From Capitulum mitella (lineage: Eukaryota; Arthropoda; Thecostraca; Pollicipedomorpha; Pollicipedidae), in contig CP099853.1 in NCBI GenBank assembly GCA_030062745.1, positions 4,377,634 to 4,441,633 of the forward strand: DNA of 64,000 nucleotides, written 5' to 3'. The notes beneath the pieces are model-generated. The model did not search any database. It worked only from the letters and a program-made list of their open reading frames with translations, and had not been told where the DNA came from. A program made the translations under genes and the position numbers. Positions 1-11,420 of this stretch are shown here, one piece after another (within the stretch, counting starts at the first letter, position 1; each line of letters opens with the position of its first letter).

Positions 1-93
1 TTACAGGAAAAGGGGTACGGCGGGTACAGGGCACGGGATACGGCGGGTACGGGACACGGGGTAAGGCGGGTACAGGACAGGGGTACGGCCTGT
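1..93. repeat. Short tandem repeat, ~22-23 bp unit
   Basis: About 3.5 imperfect copies of a G-rich unit with core GGTACGGCGGGTACAGG and a variable tail. Copies differ by substitutions and 1-bp length changes. The array starts at or before the window edge, so its full length is unknown. No coding role is visible. Confidence 0.75.
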
Positions 94-1590
94 GACAACG
101 CTTTGTCGGTGCCCCGCCTTGTTGAGCGTACACGGTTATCAACGCAGGTTCAATGTCGTCGGTGCGACTGCAGCAATCCATTCGCGCTGAAAGGGCACAT
201 CCTAACCAAACAGACGTTTACGCGGACTCATGCTTCTAGCCTCCACAACCCTGATTATCCCGTCAACCGTGCCGCACAGCGAGCTGATTATCTCGCTAAA
301 TAAACACTCGAGCGTTCCGACTGCAACGTCAACGGCACTGCCTGAAGAACCCCAGCGTCGCCGCGTCCTCGGCTGGCGAGCTAACTCGGCAGCGGACAGA
401 CCGCAACACCACTGCGCCGCCGGTCTAATTCACCAACACCAGACCCCCCAGGGCGCCGCCGGCCGGCGGTCTAATCCAGCTGGAGCAGGACTCGGCGGCG
501 CTGCGCTCCCGCGGGAATCAGCGCGTCCACGAGGCGAACTCATTTTCCCGTCCACGACGAGACGAAATAATCGCCGAGTGCCACAGCGAGATCAGAGGGC
601 GTGGGACGGTTCCTCCGCCTGCGTTGACGACAAATTAATGGAGGCACGCGGACCAAATACTTATCATATCGCCCTGATGACCAGAGACGCCTTGTGTAAC
701 GTGGAGACCACATGACACTGTTAATCAAGGACCTGTTAACGCTCCCATTACGACGATTTATCGACTCCAACACGACGCTTTTTTGCAACCCTGCACAATC
801 CGAGAACCTGCTCCCCTGCCCGTAAACCGCAACCCTGCCTGTCTCCGCGCCGTCGGACTGGCCCGTTTCTGTTCCCGACGCAGCTGCAGCTCGAGCAAGC
901 CCCCGCCTCTGGCCGGCGGGCCGGGCAGCCCGGAATTCGCGCCGCCGCCGCCGGGCCGGCTGGCTCGGCGCCAGCCAACCGGGGGCCGCCGCCGCGCCGT
1001 CAGCTGTTGGCACCGCCGCCGCGCCGAGGGCCCGTTACCTTCCGGTCACCCTCCCGGGGTCGCGCCGGCGGCACTCGGCCACTCGGGCACTCGAACAACG
1101 GCACTCACCTGAAACGGAAGGACAGTGGCGTCAGAGCGGATTATATGCACCGATAGCAATTCACAACAAACAGTTATTAATATAACACCGATGACAATGA
1201 TGCCAATGTTGTTCGTATAAGAACAAAGGAAAAATAAAAAAAAAACAATTAGCGGTATTAATGCAATGAACAAACTACAGCACACTACACACATAACGCA
1301 CAAACATACCTGGTCACACTAGTGGAGTCAAAACAATGGATCATGATTTGAAAAACGCCTTCAGACATCTGCGATTGTCTTAAATGTATTTTTGCGAGAT
1401 AAAAAACGACCCAGACCGTCCTCTATCGGGACCACACTCGTTGACGAGCGGTCGGAACACGTCGTTTGAAGAAAAAAACGTGCCCAGTGGTTTCAGCAAC
1501 TTTTCCCACAGCTCTGGAGGTCATCAGCTTCGACAGAAGTCAACTCGCTCTGGACCAACCAAACGAAGCCCTGCTGGAACTGCCCCTGAT
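94..1590. other. GC-rich stretch without a recognised gene
   Basis: Mostly CpG-dense unique sequence. The richest part is about 880-1080, with GCCGCC and GGCCGG clusters that would score as a CpG island. An A-rich patch lies at 1140-1350. Open frames here overlap on both strands, lack splice or Kozak support and look like products of few stop codons in GC-rich DNA. A promoter function for 880-1080 is possible but not shown. Confidence 0.4.
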
Positions 1591-1660
1591 GTAGCGTACT
1601 GTACGGTACTGTCGGTTATTGTAGGGTATTGCAGGGAATTGTAGGGTACTGTAGGGCAGA
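1591..1660. repeat. Seven tandem copies of a 10-bp unit
   Basis: Seven consecutive decamers without any length change, consensus GTAGGGTACT. Each copy differs by one to four substitutions and no insertions or deletions. The exact 10-bp register is close to one DNA helical turn. Confidence 0.8.
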
Positions 1661-4600
1661 AGCAACGGAGCCGGCATCGGTGATGGCTGGTGGGACGACA
1701 CGGTCGTGGTCCGGATATACCGTGCGCAGCCCTTCCAGGGCTGGAGCAGCTAGTTAGTAGAATTCGGGAGGTTCTCCGCCGAGACCAGGATGTGTGACGT
1801 GAAAATCTGTCGCCAGAATCGGCGACCAGGGTTACCAGATCAAATTCAAAGCCCCGTATATTTCACTTTCCGGCGCTCCACGGCGGGACTCACAGCAAGT
1901 GGGTGTTCAGTTTCATCGCTGGAAAACTTAGTATGAGAGGTGTGGCACTGGCGACACGCAACAACTGCTCTGACACACCAGCACATGACGGATCTTCCTT
2001 CAATTACATAACGAGGTGGTCGTGTCCAGTTTAGATGGTCACTGTGCCTCAAAGAAGCGCTACAGTGAGACAGTTCTACAATGCCAAAAATACGTTCCAA
2101 AACTTACGAAGTACCCCTTTTAGGTAGCTGCAAACTTCCGGCAACCTAGATTTTGTCGCGATTTTCCGTCAGGTTTTCGCGCCAACGCTTGGTGAAAACG
2201 CGCCAAATGTGCAATCCTCTATGTCGGCTACGCGAAACCCGGATGAAACACACAAGTTCAACAAAGCGCCATTCAGTCGGCTTGGAGAAAGCAGCGAACT
2301 CCTGCCGAACGATCCGGTTCTTCTGAATGGCTTCCCGGCGCTTCCCAGTGGCGCCCACGGATTCCAATCCCGACAGTCGAGGATTACTCTGCGTCGGCAT
2401 CGACGATCCAGAACGTCTACGCTCCCGACGAAGGGACGGGCGGATGACGTCGGCATCGACGCTGGACAGCTGGGACGCGGCGGGCGGACTGCGGCGAAAC
2501 CGACGCGGATCGACGTTGTGCAACGCGCGCGTTAGCTGTGGTCGGATCGACGGTACCTCCCACTGCTGAGCGCGAGCCGAGCAGCCGTAATTCAATGCCT
2601 TCTCGAGGCGGGAAGTGCCGGCCCAGAAACCGCACCGGTAAAGGTCAAAATTATGAGTGTTTTCAGCTTGCTGCACTCCGTCTAACTTCATCAAAACCTT
2701 GAAACTTTCGTACGAGGCCCCAAAGACAAGCCAACATGTTGTGCCTCAAAACAAAAGGCTACAAACATCAGCTGTTTCCGTGAACACAACTGGGTGGCTG
2801 GAGGCAACTGAAAAAGACTCATGCTCTAACTAAACAAACATGAACGATGCCATGTCTCCGTCCTCACAGCAATTAATATCAAAAATCAGAATTCAATAAT
2901 CAGGCAAAATGAACTGAAAAACGCCCGTAGAGGAACACATAAATCAATGGCAAGGAAAAACGCCAGATCTAGATAACAATAAATCACCGAAACAAACGCG
3001 AATTCTGGCGCTAGCGCGGCTCGACGCGATTCGGCTGCGACCACCCGGCGGCCGTCAATACCGGAGCCAAGGACAACGATCGCGCCGCCAGCCGCGTCCG
3101 CGCCACAATACTGGACAGGCCGGCCGCCGTCGTTTCTGCCACTTGGCTGGCCCGCCACAAATCACGCCCCCCCCCCCCCCCCACGGGGGGTATCCGGGAA
3201 GGCGGCGCCCACGCCCACGCCGTCGCGCCGGCGTACTGCGCCACCACTGCCGCAGCTGGCGAAAAGCGCCACCCTCGTCGCAGAGAGGCGGGTACGCTTC
3301 CCGACAGGCGAGGCTAAGTCTTTTATAACTAAGCCGGTAGAAACCGGCACGAGGGACCGTGGTACTGAATGTGAAATGCTGACAATCGAGGAAAAATATT
3401 GTCCGCTGTCTAACACAGATTTCTATCCGTTCCGTGACAGACGTCTGCAAACGAGCAAAAAGTGTTTGCTGAACGGCCCGCTGGTTCGTTCGCTATTCGA
3501 GTCACGAACCGTCACACGGCGAGGTCACCACGAGGTCACACGGAGTATAAGGCTACCACGAAAGATGGTGGCACAACGTCCATACTGTAGACTGCCGAAC
3601 GAGGATTGTTCAGCGCTTGACAAAAACTCGGCCGACAAGCAAAACCGTTCAACATCACTCCAACCCAAACTAATGGGAGGAAGCGTTCAGCGGCGACTGA
3701 CTATGTGACGACAGCCGGGACAAGCTCTTCACCGCGCCAGAACCGATCGCGGCCGGGGAATACGGTGACCCGGCGGGCATGCAGCGCTCGTGGCGCAGCG
3801 TTTTCGGCCGGTCGCCGGTGAGGTCGTATGTGCCTCAGTGCCAGGAGGCACAGCGGTGATATAATGGGGAAACCGTGATCCAGGGCAGCAAGCGGAGTGA
3901 TAAACTGGGGAAAATCTGTATGCAGGGGAGCGAGGGGAGAGATATACTGGGGAAACGCTAATCCGGAGCAGGACGAGACACGCTGTGGAAAATGGATCCA
4001 GGCGGGGGGGGGGGGGGCGGGCGGAATGAGAGCTTTAGTAACGCTGCTTACACCGTCAGCCGCAGTGATGTTACTTCATACTGATTCCCTACAGGCGTAA
4101 TGATTTTATCTCATGTCGAGGCACACAGGACGGCAGGATGGTCACTCCTCAAGCGTCACGGGCAGAGAAGTCATGCACCGTGAAGTTGGATGTGCGCGGC
4201 GGGACGAACTCCCCTCCAGGAACCAAGGCAGCGACGTCTTCACGCCTGACGCCAAGCACGGAAACACGACGGCCGCCCCGTCTCCAGAGTGTACTTCCGT
4301 CCAGGCGGCCGCGCGAGACAGGCCGAGCGTGTGCCACGTCTCTCGGACAGGCCATCGGCCTCAGCCTCACGCCACTCACTCACAGACTGCGAACGGCCTG
4401 CTCAGTGTGAGTCACGTCCTGCCGGCGGGCTGTCGGCCCGACACTGACAGGCTGTCGGCCGGCCCGCGCGTCTAAATCGCTCGGCGCAGTAAAAACGGGC
4501 CGTCCCACTCCGCCTGGTGAACGCCGCTGCGTCGCCGGTCGGACGGCCGACCCCACCGGACAGGGAGAAAGATGACCCCTGAAGGGAGCGCGCGCCAGAC

Positions 4601-6114
4601 GGCGCACTCGACGCCCTAAAATCGCGCCTGAGACACGGCAGAGCACCGCGTATGTCTCGTGAGACACACTCGTGTCTTGTCACACACACTTGAAACGCGT
4701 GTGTCTCGCTCCCAAGGTGTTTACCGCGCTGCTGTTGTCAGTGGGTGGTCCTCGGGGGCGTGGATACGCCACGGCCGCACAGAAGGTTGCGTCATGGACA
4801 ACGAGTGGCGGAAATCGGATTGCCCACTGCATCGCCGACGACCATTCTGCAGGAATACCGGGCTTAACAAAGGCTCCGCGGAGCTTAAAAATCGAAAGCA
4901 AAGACGTGTTGGTGGGATTAGCTGCGTCCAGTCACGCAGTCTGCCCGTCGCAGACAAGTTTCCTCACACCTCCGTGACCTTAAAAGCATATCCACGGCCT
5001 ATTTGAACGCAAGAATGTTTCTTGGGATGTAACTTGTCTTTGTCATCACGGCAGTGGTTTAAATTTAGAAGATAAACTGCTTCCAGATCCAGCGCAGATG
5101 CGGATGACATCTTACTGATCCCACAACCTGAACTAATGCTTGATTACAAGTGGAATTAAGTCATTTTATGTAAATAAAACAAATAAAAGATGAAACAAAA
5201 ACGAATGGAGGATAATGAGAAATACTGAAGTAAACGCTGCCATTTATGTGCAGAACGAGAGGGGACAACTAAACATCTGAGTTCGGCGTCCATGACTTGA
5301 CATCATACGCGGCCTTGTCGCCTACACTGCTGAAGAATGCACGTCACCCCCACCGAAGCAGCTGCAATAACTGCAGCAATAACCCAACCGTCGGTCCCTC
5401 TCACCTACAGCGTACAGAACACAACGCGCGAAAGGGCCTCAACGCCATGCAGCACCCGCCTTCAATGCCAATACTTCCCGCGAGTTACTAGTCGACGACG
5501 AGGACGCAATTGACAGGTAAATTCTGTTTTGTTTCGCTCGCTCGACCGTCACACTGCAGCGGAGTAAAAATAACCGCTCTCGACACAGCCGGGGCGTTCC
5601 CTCATACCACCTGCACCTGCCACGGTCGCCTGCTGGCAGACGGCGCCACGTCGACCCCGTCTGACCTTTCCACTCGGGGCAAGGTCACTGTCCAGGCACC
5701 GGGTGGGCGTCGGAGGGTCCGACTGCGTTGGCACCGTCAACGACGGCGGAGCAACCGGTCAGCAGGCTATTTCAACCCGGCGGGGGCGTGCACGTGCCGC
5801 TGTCCTCTTCTCGTGTCACACGGCGGCTAATTTTACTCGGTTGACGCGGCGGCGAGCGTGGAAAACACAGCAACAATCCCTTGGCGCGGATGTTTCCGTG
5901 TCACTTGTGAAAGGTCGGTTCGAAGGACGCGACTGTCTCGAGTACTTTTGAAACTTTTCTCGTCTTGCATGCACTTGGCCTCCCTCAAGGATTACAAGGT
6001 GGAAACTTGGGGATTAGGATGGACTTACAAACCAAAAACTGGCCAAACACAGCGACAGCCAACAAACAGGTCTTTCAAGGATTTACTGCCGCGGCGCTGC
6101 GAAACCCCTCCCCG
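1661..6114. other. Non-coding GC-rich sequence with homopolymer runs
   Basis: I find no supported gene here. Landmarks are a run of 16 C at 3167-3182, followed two bases later by six G; a run of 14 G at 4004-4017; and a palindromic patch near 4650-4663 (TGTCTCGTGAGACA). A 182-codon minus-strand open frame at 2146-2694 is the longest one outside repeats. It has no recognisable domain and is probably chance. Confidence 0.4.
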
Positions 6115-6129
6115 TCCCCCGCCCCACAG

Positions 6130-6402
6130 CACTGCCAGGCCTCGGCCGGCCACAGAAAACTCCTCCCCGTCCCACAGCACTGTCAGGCCTCGGCCGGCCA
6201 CAGAAAACTCCTCCCCGTCCCACAGCACTATCAGGCCTCGGCCGGCCACAGAAAACTCCTCCCCGTCCCACAGCACTATCAGGCCTCGGCCGGCCACAGA
6301 AAACTCCTCCCCGCCCCACAGCACTGCCAGGCCTCGGCCGGCCACAGAAAACTCCTCCCCGTCCCACAGCACTGTCAGGCCTCGGCCGGCCACAAAAACG
6401 CC
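6130..6402. repeat. 48-bp minisatellite, ~5.7 copies
   Basis: Units begin at 6130, 6178, 6226, 6274, 6322 and 6370, the last truncated. They contain the core CAGGCCTCGGCCGGCCACAG and differ by one or two bases (for example GCC/GTC/ATC after CACT). Because 48 is a multiple of 3 and the unit lacks stops, several frames stay open on both strands. The long Pro/Ser-rich frame at 5858-6910 is therefore a by-product of the array. Degenerate GGATC/CACCG-rich sequence follows to about 6700. Confidence 0.9.
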
Positions 6403-6699
6403 ACCGCTTCCACAGACCGGGCGTCACTTTACGGACCAGCCCCACCGCTCCCTCGGAGCTGCCGCCGACGCCACGGGACGGCCACCGCTCCCTCGCACGA
6501 ACCATCCGTTACTCGGATCCGACATTAGTCCTACGGATCAACCGCAGGCCCCTCCGATCAGCCACCGCCTTCCAGACCGGTCTCCGCTCTCCGGCGTCAC
6601 CAACCATGTCTCGGATCACACACCGACGTCAGGGATCGACCACCGTTCCCTCGGATCACCCACCGTGCTCTCACATCCACCGGCCACACGCCGCCTCGG

Positions 6700-7443
6700 C
6701 CGCCGTCCCGTCGCCGCGGGAGGGCCGCGGGGGGCGGGGGGGGGGGCGGGAACAGACCAGCGGAGCCGACGCTTCGCTCGCCTCGCAATCAGCATTCATC
6801 ACCCGGAAGCGGTCTGGGCGGCTCGGCAAACGCGACGCACCGCGACGAATACGGCGCCATCCCCCCCCCGCACGTTATCCATCACCCCGGGGTGCGGTCG
6901 CGTCAATTAGCGATTTGGAAAGGCATCGATAGCGTCCCATCAATCAGGCCGAGAAAACACGCCCGTAGCGCGCGCCGCGACACACAACGGACCGGGAAGC
7001 GGGCATAGGAGGCGCTCGTGACTGATGGCGGAATTCCTAAGCGGCGGCGACATTCGGAAAGTCGGCGCCGGAAACGGAACAACCTGACGCAAAAACGAAC
7101 TACCGCAGACGCGCAGCACGAACGACATTTCCGCTGCTCCGAGCGACACAATCGCACAAAATATATGCATGGACAAAATATAACGTGAACTTTAATCCGC
7201 TCCCTGAAAATACCGCAGCCTTCGCGAAATCGGAACGCTGAACGCCGCACAAATCACCACAGGACGTTGGCAACAGAAAAAGCGCAGCAATTATTTCAGC
7301 GCCCTCCCGAGCATCGACCAGCGCTTCCGGCGGCCGATCGACCTTTCGACCGGGCGGCTCCCGGTCACATTCTGGCGGAACCGACTTCACCGCCGGCGGC
7401 TATCTTTAGCGCAGAGTCTCGCGGCGTCGCGTGCCGCGGCCAC
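6700..7443. other. GC-rich sequence, no gene seen
   Basis: A G-rich patch (about 6726-6748) is followed by CpG-dense sequence with no supported exon. An overlapping set of minus-strand open frames at 6903-7390 has no recognisable domain. Confidence 0.35.
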
Positions 7444-7473
7444 GTCACGTGACCTCCCGCCGCGTCACGTGAC
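7444..7473. promoter_or_regulatory. Two palindromic E-boxes GTCACGTGAC, 20 bp apart
   Basis: Perfect GTCACGTGAC palindromes lie at 7444-7453 and 7464-7473, offset by exactly 20 bp, so both face the same side of the helix. In animals this decamer is the preferred site of bHLH-ZIP factors of the USF, MITF/TFE and MAX groups. The surrounding sequence is very CpG-rich, which fits a promoter or enhancer. No transcript start or gene could be tied to it. Confidence 0.5.
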
Positions 7474-7689
7474 CCGCCCGCAGCAGCGCGCGGGAGGGTG
7501 ACCTTTCGACCCGGCGATGGCCGCGGGCGGTTCGTAAAGCGACCAAGGGGACGCACGTCCGTGAGAGGTCATGACTGCCCGAGACAGGGCGGTGGTGCAT
7601 GTAAGACTGTTCAGGAAGCGTGTTACGGTGCGATTCCGCAGAACGCTACGGTTTTCTTGGCGACTCGAACGGACGCTGACGGTTGAGAA

Positions 7690-8920
7690 TAAGACTGTAC
7701 GTCTACAAGGCCATCCATATGTTTATTTGCTTTTCACGTAAGGAAAATGGAGGGTATTTTTGGGTCTGATTGACACTAATCCTCATCGGTTCAACCACTG
7801 GATTCGAACAACCACAAGCGAAGAAGTCCAACGGTGTGCTGGAAAGGTTGCGGCCACGATTTACCCCTCCCCCACATCAAACAATGATTATTCATTGATG
7901 TGACTTAAATGATTACTCACATGTGAAGGGAACTGCGATTCCCGTCCAAATCCATCACTAAGAAAAACAGACCTGGCAGAAACTTTCCATTTCAGCGAGA
8001 ACACCGCGCGGTGGGACGTTAAATGGATTTCGAGCGGTAAACGCTTCACCTGCGGCGCAAGGTATCCTACTTAGCGAGAACCCTCATGTAACGACCTACT
8101 AGCCGGTGCAACTCCACAGGAGGCACCGGCGAGGATCCGGGAAAGTCCGCGGCAATGCAGCGGTTTGCGGATGTTACTCCCAGTAACCGGCCGGGCACGG
8201 CAGTCGGGAAAATCGACCTCATCCGCCGCACGTGCATACCCAACTGGAACGGAGGAAAATAACTGCAGCAAGACTGCACACGGCAACGAGCGAAGCATTC
8301 GGCCTTGATTAGCAGCATCCCTCGGCGATGAGTCGCCGTGCCACGCGACACCGGAGCCACCGGGCCAACCACGACGTGTACCTCCTCGCCGAGGGCAGCT
8401 TTCGACATGCGCGGTGGAGCGAGACGCTTTATGCATGAGACACGACCACGTCTGGAACGCCGTCGACTACAGACAACCACTATCAAGATCCCGCCAAACT
8501 GGGCCGCCTGCTGTCGAAGCGGGGCGTTTCTTTTCTCCTTCAGCCGCCGAGGCGCCCCCCCCCCCCAAGACGAACAAGGGCTCGGCCAGGACGGTCGGGA
8601 GAAGCCGGCGACGAGGAAACGTCGGCGAGACGGTCGACTCTGCCCGAGACAGCGGCGGCTCCAAGACAAACAGATCGTTACCGAACGACAAGCGGCGCCG
8701 GCGGCTAATTGAAACTCGAACTACGGCCTGTCCCGCGCCAGCTATCAGCCAAGACAAGCCGGCGCCCGCCGACGTCGGCAAAAAAGGCGCGAACGAGCCG
8801 CCGACGGCGGCGGGAAGAGCGCGCCCTCGGCCGGCGGCGGCGACCGTCGTTCGCGACGAGCGGCGTCGGCGGTCGATACGTCGGCGCGGCCGCGACTCCG
8901 CCGTCCGCAGGGGCGGAACC
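7690..8920. other. No gene recognised
   Basis: Unique sequence that becomes steadily more GC-rich towards 8900. It includes a run of 12 C at 8555-8566. Open frames on both strands overlap and show no conserved motif that I recognise. Confidence 0.35.
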
Positions 8921-8924
8921 GGGC

Positions 8925-9300
8925 CACTTCCGGCGGAAGCGGGCCACTTCCGGGCCGGGGGCGCGCCCTATCACATCATTCCTCCGGGCAGATAGACACA
9001 CAGACAGACGGCAGAACCGTAAAACAACGACGGGAACGCCGCGAACCGAGAGCGGCACGCCGCGAGCGGCGGCAGCGGCTCGGGACGCCAAATCCCCGTT
9101 CCCCGAGCCGCCATCCTGGCGGCGCCCCTGCACGACAAGCGCGTGAGCAGGGTGGCGACGAGCCCGCAGAAAAAGCGACGTTCGAATTATGAAGCCGTTC
9201 GAGACGCCGTTCACGCGAGAGTGACGCGGACGCGGCGCGAATGGCGCGCCGCAAATGGCGCCCGGCGTCGAAGCCAGCGCGCTGATTGGCAGCAGCCGGC
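8925..9300. promoter_or_regulatory. CpG-island promoter-like cluster (ETS, YY1-like, E2F-like, CCAAT)
   Basis: CACTTCCGG lies at 8925-8933 and again at 8945-8953, exactly 20 bp apart. A CGGAAG in the opposite orientation lies between them at 8934-8939, giving three ETS cores. Downstream are a YY1-like GCCGCCATCC near 9105, the E2F-like AATGGCGCGCC at 9240-9250, GCAAATGGCGCC just after it, and an inverted CCAAT (ATTGG) near 9286. On the plus strand a possible donor GCGC/GTGAGC lies at about 9143, with no ATG between about 8960 and the donor, so a non-coding first exon is conceivable. Function is inferred from motif density only. Confidence 0.4.
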
Positions 9301-10860
9301 GGAAACGGGAAACAGCGGGGTCAATACTCAACGGCAGCACAAAAGGCAGGGAAACCACAAACAATGCGCCACTCATACAAACGAGACGGTGAAAGAGAAA
9401 GCAGGGCCTCTGTGGCGAATCAGAATGACAGCTCTCTTCTACAAACGAATCGCAACAACCTGGAGGGGAACACGTCTTGGAAAACTGTCCCACTGTGGCA
9501 GCCCATAGCACGACTATCATGACACTGTCAAAAACCTCCGACAGCACGAGGCAACGGATTATTACAGCTGGTACCGACGCTGCAACTACGAAAGAAAAAC
9601 GCTGACATCCAAGGAATCGGGTACGTACTTCGCACACTTCGACAAGGCGTGGTGACAAATATCCCACGTTTCCCGAGAAGCAGACCAGATAATTAAGGAA
9701 TACGAGGTTGACCGTCCTGTGTAGAATATCTGGCTTAGGACTGAGGAGCAATCACCACTTATTAAACCACAAAACCTTAAATGTGGTTCTGCTTAACATT
9801 TAGCACACATGTTTTGTCTCACTGTCAGTCCCATTTCCACTATAACCCTTTTGCACTTCTCTTTTCTTCCACAAAGTCCCTCACATTTCACAATGCTTTC
9901 CCCATCATCAAGTTTCATCTTCCCTTTTACACGTCTTCATCCTCTTAATATTCCAGTCGTTTCAGGTATAAATCATCATCAATTTATCTATCCAAGATTA
10001 AAGCCGAGCTCAAAATCGGCAGAACTTTTCCCCAAAAACAAGTCTGAACATGGCATTACAATGGCATTATGCCGAAAACTGGGAACGCGATAGCATACGC
10101 CGTCGAACCGTTACGACTCAGTTTGCTGAGATCAAGCGCTGAGCTTCAAAAACTTGTTCCAGGTAAGCCACACGATTGTAAAGGCGTGAAAACTGGAACA
10201 CGAAACGACCAGACGATCAGAGGACGGCTAACATGAGGGGCCGGCCACGCCAACCGACCGTCCTGTTCCCAAACACAAAGCCTGACCACCGCCAGATAAG
10301 ATAGCGGTTGATAACGTGTGCCGAGCCGGCATTCAGACACGCAGGCCGCGGGGGCGCGACGTGGTCGAAATACCAAATCCCCGGAGCGGAGGATCTGTGG
10401 CCACAAAAGCACGCGCGCTATAAGAGGACTTTCGAGACCGATGATGGCGTCCAAAAATAGAGGTGGAACCGAATAAGGTTGTGAGTTATGACATGCGTCG
10501 GAGCAAAGTGCTTCAGGTGACTTGAACAAATCGTTTTCGGCCCAAACAGAAATGCTCGAGATGTCAATCTAGGGACCATCTGTAGAATGATCTGTTACTG
10601 TCACATGCCACAGTAATGATAATTTATAGGGAGTGTAGCAATACCAAAGCTTGGAGAATGACGATTGGATGGGAAAACGGATACTCACGTAAGAACGTGG
10701 CATTCATTTACTACTAGAGGCAAACCAACGCGCTACATGTCTGACTGGGGGTCAAAATCGAAGTTTTGTATCTCACGCAGGCCTGTGCGCCCGCTTGATA
10801 CAAGCATTACCCCACTCGTAAATAAAAGATGTTTTCAAGTCATATTACCATTCACGCAAA
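9301..10860. other. Unassigned sequence, pyrimidine-rich patch
   Basis: At 9810-9960 the plus strand is strongly pyrimidine-rich (TTTC/CCTT tracts). The rest is ordinary unique sequence. A 348-codon minus-strand frame (8705-9751) crosses the promoter-like cluster and was not accepted as a gene. Confidence 0.3.
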
Positions 10861-10869
10861 AGGCACACT

Positions 10870-11030
10870 TCCGCAGTCAGATATCTGCATAACAACGAAG
10901 CACTATGAGCTACGAAAATCCTCCGCGGCCGGCAATACTAGAACCCACGCTTCCTGTTTTACAGTACCACAGTACCAGTACCAATACCAGTGCTCTGACC
11001 ACTAGGCCACGACCGCCAGCAAGCAGAAGC
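10870..11030 (-). repeat. tRNA-derived SINE-like element
   Basis: Read on the minus strand, an exact RNA polymerase III A box (TGGCCTAGTGG, fitting TRGCNNAGYNGG) lies at 11009-10999. A degraded B box (GGTTCTAGTAT) follows at 10945-10935. The spacing of about 55 bp is enlarged by a short repeat of GGTACTG/GGTATTG units between the boxes. This is the layout of a tRNA-derived SINE head, not of a working tRNA gene. The element boundaries are approximate. Confidence 0.55.
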
Positions 11031-11130
11031 TGTCTGGAATGGCATCACTCAGTAAACTGCACTGCTCGCGTCCAGTAAAGGGTCCCATAACAGAGAGTCG
11101 CAGCCAAGGTTGGAAAAGGCGCTGTTATTT

Positions 11131-11420
11131 GGTGCTGAAGAATACCAAAGAACGTTCTCCAAAAATATTTTCAGCTCCAAATGTTTGATTTTATGCCCCA
11201 TCAAAAAACTTTATAACCACGTTGACAAATTTCGAAGCCTGCAAGCAAATGACACCATCTCCATTCAGCAATAAAGGGGTACGATGCCATAATTTACACC
11301 AAAACGCCAACTGTAACCAGTATTACTCTTTGCAAAATTTTGCACTCCAAAACAAAATGTCCCGACACCAAGAACAAATACCAAATTTCCAACCCTGGTC
11401 GCACAACAAAGCACGTTGTA
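11131..11420 (+). repeat. Interspersed repeat, copy 1
   Basis: Starts with TTTGGTGCTGAAGAA and is recognisably similar, with many substitutions and small gaps, to 48,456-48,750. Shared landmarks in order are GGTGCTGAAGAA, TTTGAT near 50 bp, CTGCAAGCAA, CATTCAG, ACCAGTAT, ACACCAA and AAATTTC. No terminal repeat, tail or coding frame was found, so the element class is unknown. It shows that the GC-rich and AT-rich halves share a repeat family. Confidence 0.6.

Noticed and set aside
2146-2694. 182-codon minus-strand frame
   Set aside because: Long for its composition, but with a Ser/Arg-rich, patternless sequence, competing frames on the other strand and no flanking gene signals.
8705-9751. 348-codon minus-strand frame
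   Set aside because: It crosses a promoter-like CpG cluster, changes composition abruptly from hydrophobic to Arg-rich, and shows no domain I recognise. GC-rich DNA with few stops explains it.
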